Below, piece after piece: positions 30,972-38,968 of a stretch of DNA of 64,000 bases; position 1 is the stretch's first letter, and every line of letters begins with the position of its first letter. Location of the stretch: the NCBI GenBank assembly GCA_002238925.1, contig MPNH01000007.1:55121-119120 (forward strand), given 5' to 3'. A model generated the notes under the pieces. It was not told where the DNA came from, did no database searches, and saw only the letters and a list, made by a program, of their open reading frames with translations. The DNA is from Spirochaetaceae bacterium bin103 (lineage in GTDB: Bacteria > Spirochaetota > Spirochaetia > SZUA-6 > Bin103). The translations under genes were made by a program, and so were the position numbers.

Positions 30972-31625
30972 TCAGATATGTGTTTCGACTACTCGAACGA
31001 CAGCGTCGGCTGTTTTCGCTGTCACCGTGCGCAATTTCGCAGCTATGCCGCGCGCCTGCTCGAAAAACTCACCGTCCGGTGCAGAACTCAGGTTGATCTC
31101 CGCGGTCAGCAGGGCGGCACGCGCGGCCGCGGCAGCCAGGTGGGCGGCCGCGCCGATGTCCGACACGGCATGCCGGTTGGCCACCGGCGCCAGCCGCTCG
31201 GCCAGGGTGAGGATCGCGGCGCACGCCTCCGCGATCGCCAGCGGCGCTGCGGTGGCGCGGCGGGTGGCGGCGGCCAGCGCGTCACGGCGCGCCCGGCGCG
31301 CATCCGGCGACCCCTTCGGCAGGCGCAGCGCGGCCATGTATGCCGCGAAGCTGCGCACGTCCTCCAGGGCGGCGGCTTGCAGTTCCGCCGTGAGCCGGTC
31401 GGCGTGTGCAACCGCCTCGCCGGCCAGCTCCCACGCCTGCTCGTAGCCTTTCTTGCCGTCGGTGAGCCGCGCCACCATCGCCACCAGCGCGCTCGCCAGG
31501 GCGCCGGTGACCGCCGCCACCGAGCCGCCGCCCGGCGTCGGCGAAGCCGATCCGGTCCGCTCCAGGAACTCGCGCACCGGCAGATCGAAGAGCGGCCCGC
31601 CGGGACCGCCGGTCACGTTATTCAT
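30972..31625 (-). CDS. Cyclodeaminase/cyclohydrolase-family folate enzyme
   Basis: 217-residue all-helical protein of the FTCD C-terminal (FchA/cyclodeaminase) family, which converts formimino- or methenyl-tetrahydrofolate. The diagnostic glycine motif is SASPTPGGGSVAAVTGALAS near the N-terminus, then MVARLTDGKKGYEQ and PLAIAEACAAILTLAERLA; the C-terminus has the NRHAVSDIGAAAHLA segment typical of the family. ATG 31625 overlaps the folD stop by 4 nt, so the two folate enzymes are translated together. Formimino-THF cyclodeaminase or methenyl-THF cyclohydrolase are both possible. Confidence 0.88.
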   Translation of the reverse strand: MNNVTGGPGGPLFDLPVREFLERTGSASPTPGGGSVAAVTGALASALVAMVARLTDGKKGYEQAWELAGEAVAHADRLTAELQAAALEDVRSFAAYMAALRLPKGSPDARRARRDALAAATRRATAAPLAIAEACAAILTLAERLAPVANRHAVSDIGAAAHLAAAAARAALLTAEINLSSAPDGEFFEQARGIAAKLRTVTAKTADAVVRVVETHI

Positions 31626-32488
31626 TGGGGTGTAGCTCCCGCCTGACGGCCGGCCTGTTGCAGCGCCCGCGCGCGCAGCACGTTGCGCATGATGATCGAG
31701 GTGGTTACCGAACCCACGCCGCCCGGCACCGGGGTTACCGCGCCGGCCACGGCGCATACCGTGTCCCACTCCACGTCGCCGGCGAGTCCGCCGGCCACCT
31801 CGGTGATGCCCGCGTCAATGACCGTTGCGCCGGGCCGGATCATGCCGCCGGTTACCACGCCGGGGCGGCCGGCGGCGGCGAACACCAAGTCCGCCTCGCG
31901 CACCACGGCCGCCAGGTCTGGAGTACGCGTATGGCATACGGTAACGGTGGCGTGGCGGGTCACCAGCAGCGCGGCCAGCGGGCGCCCCACCGTGTCGCCG
32001 CGGCCCACCACGGCGGCGCGCTTGCCCTGCGGCTGCACCGGCACTTCGGCGAGCAGCTCCAGGCAGGCCAGCGGCGTGGCCGGCAGCAGGGCGTGCTGCT
32101 CGGCCGCGCCGAACAGCAGCCCGCGGTTTACCGGCGTGACGCCGTCCACGTCCTTGTGCGGGTCGATGGCTGCCAGCACGCGGTCCTTGTCCACCGCCGC
32201 CGGCAGCGGCAACTCCACCAGAATGCCGTGTATGGAAGGATCGCGGTTCCAGTCGGCGAGGGCCGTGAGCAGCTCGGGCGTGGTCACCGCCTCCGCGAAC
32301 CGCTCCACGCGTACGGTAACGCCGAGCCTGGCGCCGAGCTTGACCTTGGCCTGCGCGTACCAGCGTGAACCGGGGTCGTCGCCGGCGAGCAGCACCTGCA
32401 GGACCGGCGGTACGCCGCCCAAACCCGCCTGCACCTCGGCCCGGATGCGCGCCGCAACCGGGGCACCCTTGATGACGCGGGCGCTCAC
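31622..32488 (-). CDS. folD: Methylene-THF dehydrogenase/methenyl-THF cyclohydrolase
   Basis: 288-residue bifunctional enzyme that interconverts methylene-, methenyl- and formyl-tetrahydrofolate with NADP. The catalytic Tyr/Lys motif is YAQAKVKLG, the substrate motif is GILVELPLP, with PHKDVDGVTPVNRG, the nucleotide-binding VVGRGDTVGRPLAALL, and the C-terminal TPVPGGVGSVTTSIIMRN. I chose GTG 32488 (VSARVIKGAPVAA), preceded at 8 nt by GGTGGGAG. The very long in-frame upward extension crosses the helicase tail and is not coding. The stop overlaps the cyclodeaminase start. Confidence 0.95.
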   Translation of the reverse strand: MSARVIKGAPVAARIRAEVQAGLGGVPPVLQVLLAGDDPGSRWYAQAKVKLGARLGVTVRVERFAEAVTTPELLTALADWNRDPSIHGILVELPLPAAVDKDRVLAAIDPHKDVDGVTPVNRGLLFGAAEQHALLPATPLACLELLAEVPVQPQGKRAAVVGRGDTVGRPLAALLVTRHATVTVCHTRTPDLAAVVREADLVFAAAGRPGVVTGGMIRPGATVIDAGITEVAGGLAGDVEWDTVCAVAGAVTPVPGGVGSVTTSIIMRNVLRARALQQAGRQAGATPQ

Positions 32489-32543
32489 TCGTACGGCTCC
32501 CACCGGCGGGGCTGGGGGGCCGGGTCGCGGGCGCGGCGTCCGG

Positions 32544-32960
32544 CTAGAGTGCCGCGCGCGAGCGGCGGCCGAGCAGGCGCGACAACAAGCCGCCCTTGCC
32601 GGCAGGCTCCCGGTCCCGGTCCGGCTCCCGGTCCCGGTCCGGCTCCCGGTCCCGGTCCGGCTCCCGGTCCCGGTCCGGCTCCCGGTCCCGGTCCGGCTCG
32701 CGGTCGGCGACTGGGGCGGCTTTCGCCGGGGGCTTGGCTGCCGGCGCCGGCTTGTCCACCACCTTGAAGTCCTCGCCGTACTTCTCGCGGTAGTAGGCGA
32801 GGCGCTCCTCGGATGAACGTGCCCGTGCCCGGCTGCCGCCCGCCGGCGCCTGGCGCCCCGAGCCACGGTCACGGTCACCGCTACCGCGCGGCTCCGCGCC
32901 GCCGGTTGCGCTACGGCCGCCGTTTGCCCGGACGTTCCCGGGCCGCGCGGCCGCCGCTGT
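32544..32960 (-). pseudogene. Shifted-frame C-terminal tail of the DEAD-box helicase
   Basis: The -1 relative frame below the helicase stop is open from 32960 to a stop at 32544. It reads GSGDRDRGSGRQAPAGG, then SSEERLAYYREKYGEDFKVV, an acidic/basic repeat, and ends GGLLSRLLGRRSRAAL. A compact amphipathic tail directly behind an Arg/Gly-rich linker is what a bacterial DEAD-box helicase would carry. No start codon or ribosome site precedes it. The joint span 34632-32544 is one base too long for one frame, so a single-base insertion between 32960 and 32913 would explain it. It could be an error or a real truncation. Confidence 0.55.
32605..32694 (-). repeat. Five perfect 18-bp tandem repeats
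   Basis: The unit GGCTCCCGGTCCCGGTCC occurs five times without mismatch, with a sixth degenerate start at 32695. In the helicase-tail frame (reverse strand) each copy encodes a six-residue DREPDR-type charged unit. The number of copies is likely to vary by slippage. Confidence 0.85.
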
Positions 32961-34632
32961 CTACCGGCGCGCCGTTGGCCGAAGCCTCGGCGCCAACGGC
33001 GGCATCCGCCGCTGCCCGGACGGCGCGCCCGTCGCGGCTGCCCCCGCGCCCGCGCCCGCGGCTCCTGCTGCGGCTTCGTCCGCCGCGGCTGCCGCTGCCC
33101 TCGGACGTGCGCGCGGCGTCGGACCGTCGCGCCGTGCCGGATGCCGCGGCTGTGCCGGATGCCGCGGCGGTGCTGGATGCCGCGGCGGTGCCGGATGCTG
33201 CGGCGGTGCCGGACGGCGCGCCATTGTGTTGGGCGCCGTGTTGCGCGCGTGCGCCTTCCGCGCGGTCGCGGGCAGCCGCCGGTGCCGCCTCCGGGCGGGC
33301 GCGGCGTGCCTCGCCCGCGTGCAGCGCACCGCCACGCGATGCGCCGGCGCCGACCAGCTCGGGTGTGCGCCGCCCCCGGTCCGCGGAACCGCGCCGCGGC
33401 GTCGGCCGCCCGGCGCCGCGCCCGGGGCCCGAACGGCGGCGGTCGTCGCGCCCGCGCCCGCCCTGGTAGTGGCCGAGCCAAGCGCCGCCGGTCAGATCCT
33501 CCACGTACAGGTCGTCGGTGGCCTTGGAAACCGGGATCGGCGTGCGGATGAACTCCTCGATTCCCTGCAGCGCGAACACCCACTCCTGGCACGCCAGCGC
33601 AACGGCCTTGCCGCTGCGCCCGGCGCGCGCGGTGCGTCCGATGCGGTGCACGTAGTTCTCGCTGTGTTCCGGCAGTTCGTAATTCACCACCAGGTCGAGC
33701 CCCTCAATGTGCAGGCCGCGCGCCGCCACGTCGGTGGCCACCAGGTAGCTCAGCTCGCCGGCCTTGAGCTGGTCGATCAGGCTCTGCCGCTTGCTCTGCG
33801 GCAGGTCGCCGATGATGTATTCGCAGCCGAGGCCGTTGCGCTGCATGCGGGTGGCGAGCTCGAAGGCCGCCTGCTTGGTGTTGGTGAAGATCAGCGCGTT
33901 CTCCGGCTGGTCGCGCGCTATCAGTCCGAGCAGCAGGCTGAACTTGCGCTCGCGGGCGACATGGTACAGCTCCTGTTCGATTTCGTCCACCGTGACCCGT
34001 TCCGGGGTGATGGTGATCTCCGCCGGGCTGCGCATGTAGTCGAACGCCAGCGTCTTGACGCGCGTCGACAGGGTGGCGCTGTACAGCATGGTGACGCGCT
34101 CGTCGCGCCCCGGCATATGGCGGATCAGCCGGCGCAGGTCGGGGATGAACCCCATGTCGAACATGCGGTCCGCCTCGTCGATCACCAGGATGCCCACCTT
34201 GCGCAGGTCCAGCTTGCGCTGCTCGACGAAATCGAGCAGGCGGCCAGGGGTGCCGATCGCCACGCGCACGCCCTCCCGCAGGGCGCGCTCCTGCTTGTGG
34301 TAGCCCACGCCACCGTAGAAGCTGGCGATCGGGAGGTCGAGGTACTTGCCGAGTTGCAGCGCGTCGCTCTCGATCTGGTCGGCCAGCTCGCGGGTGGGTG
34401 CGACGATCAGCGCAATGCAGTCGTCGAGGCTGCGCTGCTCCAGGAACAACTGGAAGATGCTGATCAGGAAGGCGGCGGTCTTGCCGGTGCCGGTCTGCGA
34501 CTGGACCGCGACGTCGGCGCCGATCAGGCTGTATACAAAGGTCTGCTCCTGCACCGGCGTACACTGGGTAAACCCCAGATCGTCAATTGCCTGCAGGAGC
34601 TTCGGATCAAGATCGAGCTCGTGGAAAGTCAT
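32911..34632 (-). CDS. DEAD-box ATP-dependent RNA helicase
   Basis: 573-residue RNA helicase for ribosome assembly or RNA decay. Motifs in order: Q-motif GFTQCTPVQEQTF, motif I SQTGTGKTAAF, Ia APTRELADQ, GG, TPGRLLDF, II VIDEADRMFDMG, III YSATLS, then in domain 2 FTNTKQAAFEL, VATDVAARGLHIEGLDLV and HRIGRTARAGR. Residues 405-573 are a disordered Arg/Gly/Ala tail, with a repeated GTAAAS-type segment. The frame ends in KRRP at 32911, but another frame continues a plausible tail to 32544, so the true C-terminus is probably longer. ATG 34632; the leader is about 60 nt with TATACT at 34706-34701. Confidence 0.93.
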   Translation of the reverse strand: MTFHELDLDPKLLQAIDDLGFTQCTPVQEQTFVYSLIGADVAVQSQTGTGKTAAFLISIFQLFLEQRSLDDCIALIVAPTRELADQIESDALQLGKYLDLPIASFYGGVGYHKQERALREGVRVAIGTPGRLLDFVEQRKLDLRKVGILVIDEADRMFDMGFIPDLRRLIRHMPGRDERVTMLYSATLSTRVKTLAFDYMRSPAEITITPERVTVDEIEQELYHVARERKFSLLLGLIARDQPENALIFTNTKQAAFELATRMQRNGLGCEYIIGDLPQSKRQSLIDQLKAGELSYLVATDVAARGLHIEGLDLVVNYELPEHSENYVHRIGRTARAGRSGKAVALACQEWVFALQGIEEFIRTPIPVSKATDDLYVEDLTGGAWLGHYQGGRGRDDRRRSGPGRGAGRPTPRRGSADRGRRTPELVGAGASRGGALHAGEARRARPEAAPAAARDRAEGARAQHGAQHNGAPSGTAAASGTAAASSTAAASGTAAASGTARRSDAARTSEGSGSRGGRSRSRSRGRGRGGSRDGRAVRAAADAAVGAEASANGAPVDSGGRAARERPGKRRP

Positions 34633-34799
34633 TTCGGTATTGGTTAGATGGGTCAGGGGCCCGCTGCGTGGGGGCCGCGCGAAAAACGATAACTGTTAGC
34701 AGTATACACAAAACGCCCCGCCCGGCATAGCCGCCCGCCGCGAGCCCGCGAGCCGGCGGGAGCCGGGCGCCCCTCCCGTGCGGCAAACTCAACCGGCGG

Positions 34800-34960
34800 G
34801 TGCGGGGGGTCCTGGAGCGACCGTTGCGCGGCGAGCGGCCTGTACCTGTGGCTGGATGCGGCCTCCCTGCAGTCACGCCGGCACGGCTACGTGGCCGACC
34901 GTGCCCTGCTGGCAACGATGGGAGGCAACGCCGAACGGCGCCGCGAGGTCATTCAGGGCT
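34800..34960 (+). pseudogene. IS256/Mutator-family transposase remnant
   Basis: The forward strand reads LERPLRGERP in one frame (34812-34841) and then, one base shifted, LYLWLDAASLQSRRHGYVAD followed by RALLATMGGNAERRREVIQG (34840-34959). This matches the IS256-family core around the first catalytic aspartate (PYLWLDATY.K.R...V...A..VA.GVN..G.REVLG). Both ends are missing and the frame is broken, so it is a dead fragment of about 160 bp. It marks the left border of the accessory region. Confidence 0.65.
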
Positions 34961-35094
34961 CTCCGTTATTGTGCCGAGTCGCCGCCCTTCCCCGATCTCG
35001 GGCTCGCTCGGCGGGCCGCTGTAGCGGGCCGTTTGCATGGTGTCTTGTAAGCGACGCAAAAAACGAGCGCAGGGGCTCGACTGCCGTCCCCGGA

Positions 35095-35129
35095 TTGACG
35101 AGAGCGGGTATCGGCACGCCCCTGCGCCC
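35095..35129. repeat. Dispersed intergenic repeat A, copy 1
   Basis: A 35-nt segment starting TTGACGAGAGCGGGT and ending CCTGCGCCC. It matches 44606-44640 at about 30 of 35 positions and lies just downstream of a small reverse-strand ORF. Function unknown. Confidence 0.6.
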
Positions 35130-35167
35130 GGTTGCATGACTCCGTTGACGGCGGCAGTAACGCCGCG

Positions 35168-35407
35168 CTACGTGCGCTCCCCTTTCGGTTCGTTCCTCCG
35201 TGCGACGGTTCCCGCGGCGCGCACAAGCGCATCCACGTACCGCCGATTGATCAACGACGACAACTCGCCGACCTTGACAGTAAGGTGGACCTCCAGGCCG
35301 TCAACCTTACCCGTCAACACTTCTTCAAGCTTCATCTGCCGTTGCGCTAGGTCGCCGAGACGCTGGTCGACTGAGCGCAAGACCGCATCGCGTTCATCGT
35401 CCGTCAA
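35168..35407 (-). CDS. Small helical protein, hypothetical
   Basis: 79 codons, TTG start at 35407 (read as MTDDERDAVLRSVDQRL). The chain is mostly one amphipathic helix (LAQRQMKLEEVLTGKVDGLE) followed by a hydrophobic strand-like piece and a basic tail. Heptad-like spacing suggests a short coiled coil. There is no Shine-Dalgarno worth naming and no recognisable family. It sits between repeats A and B in a gene-poor stretch, so it may not be expressed. Confidence 0.4.
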   Translation of the reverse strand: MTDDERDAVLRSVDQRLGDLAQRQMKLEEVLTGKVDGLEVHLTVKVGELSSLINRRYVDALVRAAGTVARRNEPKGERT

Positions 35408-35530
35408 TCGCGTGCTCCCGGCGCGGAGGCTACCAATCCCATCGCTGTAACGACTCCCTCATTCCCGCCACATTGGGCTTCCCCGACGCCCCTTCAATCG
35501 GCGCGGCGCCCACCGTGTCTGGCGCCACGA

Positions 35531-35690
35531 TGCCACCGGGAAACCACAATCCTCAACCCTCAAAGGCGCCTTTTTCCTAAACAGCACCACTTTTTCCCAA
35601 GCGTTCAACGAACCCCTTCGTAGACCTGATCCGACCTGCCTGAGCGGCTAGGTGACAAGCGTTCAGGACGTTCCAGACGGCCGGCGCAAG
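35531..35690. repeat. Dispersed intergenic repeat B, copy 1
   Basis: About 160 nt that align with 44715-44870: both have TGCCACxGGGAAACCA, then CCTCAA, a block with two TTTTTCCC tracts around AACAGCACCA, CTGAGC, and a GGCGG-type end. Identity by eye is roughly 70%. The rest of the 35408-35824 gap holds no gene that I can see. Confidence 0.6.
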
Positions 35691-35824
35691 AACGAAATGC
35701 CGGTACCGGCCTATGGCTTACGCTGCTGATCGAGCAGGTGCTCTCGATGCTGAGACCACCATGGCGGTGGTGCCGATCCTGGGTCGTGTTCTTCTCACCG
35801 GGAGGTAGTGTCCTAAACACCAGC

Positions 35825-36892
35825 CTAGTCCAGCGACGCCTTGATTCGGTCTGCGACCTCAATCGAAACCCACTCAGTCCACACGTCGGACTTGTTCAAG
35901 AGGAAGTGGACAGCGACATTCGCTGGATCTGCGTCTTCGTCTCCCATATAGGCCAACAACTCACTCATCAGAGATTGATCCATCTCGTATGCGGTAAAGA
36001 AATCGAGCATAGGCTTGGCAGCCAACTCGGAGAATTCCTTGCTTATGGCAATGTGCACCGGATCGGTCGGAAACGCACAGCCGTAGTCACCGTCTACCCA
36101 GCAGTCGTCCGTGTACGCTGGTTCCGTGATCACCACCATATCAAAGCTGCCGAGCACCCATGTAGGTCCCCAGTAGTAACCGAGCCACGGCTCCCCCTGC
36201 TCGTATGCCGTACTCAGGGAATTGGAAAATTCCGCGGGGGTCTCCGGGCGGAAGTTGATGAAGGACATATCCAATTCATAGGTCGCCAACTTGTCGGTGT
36301 TGATCTGCTCGCACTGCCAGCCCACGATGCAGTTGTGGTAGCGGCCTTGGCCCGGCTGTTCGGCGTCTTGGAAAACACTGGAATACCTGGCCAGGTCGGC
36401 GACTGCGCGCAGGTCTGGTGCCATGGGCTGGATTCCGCGCGTAGCGTCCCCCTCAATCACATACCGCGGCACCAGGAAGGAATACTGAACTGCACTCATG
36501 TTCAAACCAAGGTCGATTACGTCACCGGTAGTGATCGCCTCACGGTATGTGTCGGGAGCGGTGTTGACCCATACCTCCATGACGATGTCGATCTCACCTC
36601 GGACCAGCCCCTGAATAAGCGGATCCGTCGATCCCGGCGTATCTTCAAACATGCATCCGAACCCGTCTTGCAGAATCCGCCCTGCTATGTGATTGTTGAT
36701 TTGAGCACTGCCCCAGTCCAGACCGGCAAACACAATAGCCCGATCGACACCGTTGCAGTCAACGGCGACCTCAGACGCCGAGTTCCCCATTGTGCAGCTC
36801 ACGAACATAGATAGAACAATTACAACAAGAGAGGCGGTCCACACTCTACCACGTTGCACGGTCCCGTTGCGATCCAGCTGTGCGTTTTCCAT
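35825..36892 (-). CDS. Glycine-betaine/choline-type ABC transporter substrate-binding lipoprotein
   Basis: 355-residue periplasmic binding protein of the OpuAC family. The N-terminus has a signal segment (VWTASLVVIVLSMFVSC) with a lipobox ending in Cys, then the binding domain: IVFAGLDWGSAQINNHIAG, DIVMEVWVNTAPDTYREAI, GEPWLGYYWGPTWVLGS with the aromatic residues that cage quaternary amines. I chose ATG 36892 (MENAQLDRNG), 7 nt after GGGAG; ATG 36907 is possible. No permease or ATPase gene is next to it, which is odd for an ABC system. The DNA just upstream copies the signal-peptide region of the propeller lipoprotein gene. Confidence 0.88.
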   Translation of the reverse strand: MENAQLDRNGTVQRGRVWTASLVVIVLSMFVSCTMGNSASEVAVDCNGVDRAIVFAGLDWGSAQINNHIAGRILQDGFGCMFEDTPGSTDPLIQGLVRGEIDIVMEVWVNTAPDTYREAITTGDVIDLGLNMSAVQYSFLVPRYVIEGDATRGIQPMAPDLRAVADLARYSSVFQDAEQPGQGRYHNCIVGWQCEQINTDKLATYELDMSFINFRPETPAEFSNSLSTAYEQGEPWLGYYWGPTWVLGSFDMVVITEPAYTDDCWVDGDYGCAFPTDPVHIAISKEFSELAAKPMLDFFTAYEMDQSLMSELLAYMGDEDADPANVAVHFLLNKSDVWTEWVSIEVADRIKASLD

Positions 36893-37083
36893 CGTTTTTC
36901 TCCCCATGATCGTGACCAGAGCTGCCAGCCAGATCCTCGTTGAACTATCGGCGGCGGGATGCTTGACCCGCTTGCTTTGAGGATCTCGTTTTCCTGAATT
37001 GTGTCGTTTGGCACTGTAGGAAGGAGGCTGGAACGTGTGCAACGGTTGGAACATGTTTTCTTCCGGTAGCGGCTTTCTTAAGC

Positions 37084-37111
37084 CCGGACTACCGAACTGG
37101 TAGACGTCCGG
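37084..37111 (-). terminator. Hairpin below the luxR remnant (copy of 41054-41081)
   Basis: CCGGAC...GTCCGG arms enclose CTACC-GAACT-GGTAG. It is identical to the hairpin that follows the intact luxR stop and is carried along by the duplication. It lacks a U tract. Confidence 0.4.
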
Positions 37112-37116
37112 TCTAG

Positions 37117-37550
37117 TCAGATGGCGCCGGGCGCGTCCCCGACGTGTCCTCGGCTGGCGGCAGGATTCCGCAGGCGCCGGCGCCGGTGCACGGCGTCGAG
37201 GCGGCCGCGCGCACCGAGCTTGGCGAAGATGCTGCGCACGCGGTAACGCACGCCGTCGTAGGACAGGCTCAAGTCCCACGCGATTTCCTTGTCCAGGTAC
37301 TGCTCGAGGCGCACGAGCACATCGAATTCGCGCTGGCTGAGCGACCGGTGCAGCGGGTCCGTGCGGTCGGCGTCAGCATGCATGGCCGCCCGCAGCACAG
37401 CCGCCGCCTTTGGCGACGGCCGCGCCCGCCGACGCGCGCATCCGCGTTCGCACCAGGCCGCGCTTGGCGGCGAGCCCGCGCAGGGCTGCGGAGATCTCGC
37501 GGCCTACGCTCCCTGGTGGCGCCGTTCCGCCGCCGAATCAACCTCGCCAT
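37117..37550 (-). pseudogene. Truncated, frameshifted luxR-family regulator remnant
   Basis: Reverse-strand frame reads DPLHRSLSQREFDVLVRLEQ and LSYDGVRYRVRSIFAKLGAR, nearly identical to the LuxR-type helix-turn-helix end of the intact gene at 41083-43911. The ending is frameshifted (GDAPGAI in place of RPAPSD). The upstream part corresponding to about 41400-41580 is deleted, and nothing of the ATPase domain remains. It is a dead copy produced by the segmental duplication. A short 92-codon frame could still be translated but has lost the sensor. Confidence 0.75.
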
Positions 37551-37670
37551 CCCCTGCACCTCATGCAGTACGCTCCCGCGCTCGTCCTCGACAGGGCACT
37601 TCGGCGCCGAAGGACCGGCAGGACGGCCCTCAAGGGAGATACGTGAACTATTTGGGCCGCAGAGGCTTGA

Positions 37671-38954
37671 TCACGTTCCGCAGAACTCCAACTCACCGAA
37701 CTCGTAGGAATCAAGGGAGTCTTCGAGCGCTGCGGGCACGCATCCCGTAAGCAACGGATTGTTGTGAATCTCCAGTTTCCGGAGCACCGACAGTGCTCCG
37801 AGCTCGGCGGGCATGGCACCGCTCAGCCGGTTGTTCGACAAATATAGCACCTCAAGCATAGCCAATTCGCCGAGCTGCGCTGGAATTGCGCCGGACAACC
37901 TGTTGAACGAAATTGACAGAACCGTAAGGTGTGCCAGGTTGCCGAGTTCAGTGGGAATTCGGCCGGTCAAATCGTTTCCCCATAGATACAGTTCCGTAAG
38001 GTTTGCAAGACTGCCCAGTTCCGACGGAATCGCACCAGTCAACTTGTTGGAGCCAGCCGACAGAACTTTGAGGTCCTCGAGGGTGCCAAGCTCAGTGGGA
38101 ATAGAACCGGTCAACTCGTTTCCCCAAAGATTCAGTTCCGTAAGGTTTGCAAGACTGCCCAATTCCGATGGAATAGGACCGGTCAATCTATTGGACTCAA
38201 CTGACAGGACTTCGAGGTTCTCAAGGGTGCCGAGTTCAGTGGGAATGGAACCGGTCAACTCGTTTTCCCACAGATACAGTTCCGTCAAGTCAGACAGTTC
38301 TGCAAGTACGGCGGGTATTTCCCCGGACAGTTCGTTTGACGAAAGACCTAGCGCTTTGAGATTGCTCAATTCTCCGATTTCGGAGGGAATTGATCCGCTC
38401 AACCGGTTTTCCCAGAGCCACAGTTCCTCCAGGCCGGTGAGCTGGAACAGCTCCACGGGAATCGACCCTGTCAAGTTGTTGGCTGCAAGGCTCAACACCG
38501 TCAGGTCGGCCAGGTCGGAGAGCTCCGCCGGAATCGGGCCGCTCAGTTGATTCCTCAAAAGGTAGAGAAAGAGAAGCCGGTCAAGCTTCCCGATTTCGGG
38601 TGGAATGGTGCCCGACAGCCCCTTTCCTTCAAGGTCCAGCAGATCAACCCGTTGCGGACTGCCGCCAACGCCAACGCCATCCCAATCGGCGATGGCAACA
38701 TCAGCCGACCAGTTGAGTGTGGTGTCATTATTTCCCGCCAAGGCGAGTTTCAATCCCAGGAGTACGTTGCAGTCGGCCAGTAGGCCGTTGGCTGCGGTCG
38801 AGGGAACGGTGACGCCGCGTGAGCATGATTCCGATTCCTGCGCCCTGGTGGTCGTAGTTGTGGCGGCGGAACACGCCGCCGTAGTCGCAGCGACTACGGC
38901 TGCCGCCACGAGACGGATAATCATCTCTGTGGATTTCGGAGACTCTTTACTCAT
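37671..38954 (-). CDS. Leucine-rich-repeat lipoprotein
   Basis: 427-residue exported lipoprotein. The signal peptide MIIRLVAAAVVAATTAAC ends in a lipobox Cys, followed by a Thr-rich stretch and a capping-like segment with Cys and Trp (LADCNVLLGLKLALAG, LNWSADVAIADWDG). Then come twelve tandem 24-residue repeats of the plant-type form LSGxIPxELGxLxxLxxLxL, ending in a cap with two cysteines (TGCVPAAL, ELEFCGT). Such repeats bind proteins or glycans at the cell surface. I chose ATG 38954 (MSKESPKSTEM) after GAAAGGAAAC; the start at 39080 lies inside the next gene. It is 14 nt below the propeller lipoprotein gene, so the two are probably one operon. Confidence 0.85.
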   Translation of the reverse strand: MSKESPKSTEMIIRLVAAAVVAATTAACSAATTTTTRAQESESCSRGVTVPSTAANGLLADCNVLLGLKLALAGNNDTTLNWSADVAIADWDGVGVGGSPQRVDLLDLEGKGLSGTIPPEIGKLDRLLFLYLLRNQLSGPIPAELSDLADLTVLSLAANNLTGSIPVELFQLTGLEELWLWENRLSGSIPSEIGELSNLKALGLSSNELSGEIPAVLAELSDLTELYLWENELTGSIPTELGTLENLEVLSVESNRLTGPIPSELGSLANLTELNLWGNELTGSIPTELGTLEDLKVLSAGSNKLTGAIPSELGSLANLTELYLWGNDLTGRIPTELGNLAHLTVLSISFNRLSGAIPAQLGELAMLEVLYLSNNRLSGAMPAELGALSVLRKLEIHNNPLLTGCVPAALEDSLDSYEFGELEFCGT

Positions 38955-38968
38955 GATCGTTTCCTTTC

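Larger units (their letters stand above)
36903..37560. repeat. Segmental duplication, copy 1 (matches 40746-41660)
   Basis: This stretch repeats, with indels, the region from the 5' end of the propeller lipoprotein gene to the 3' end of the luxR gene. The first 40 nt (CATGATCGTGACCAGAGCTG) match 40743 onward; 37034-37420 match 41006-41400 at over 90% by eye; a deletion follows and 37430-37510 match about 41580-41650. Confidence 0.8.

Noticed and set aside
32549..32793. Forward-strand Pro/Gly and Arg/Ser repeat ORFs
   Set aside because: They are antisense readings of the 18-bp repeat array, with no start signals.
32489..33592. Long upward extension of folD to a 656-codon frame
   Set aside because: The added part is low-complexity Arg/Ala/Thr sequence overlapping the helicase; folD has a normal start at 32488.
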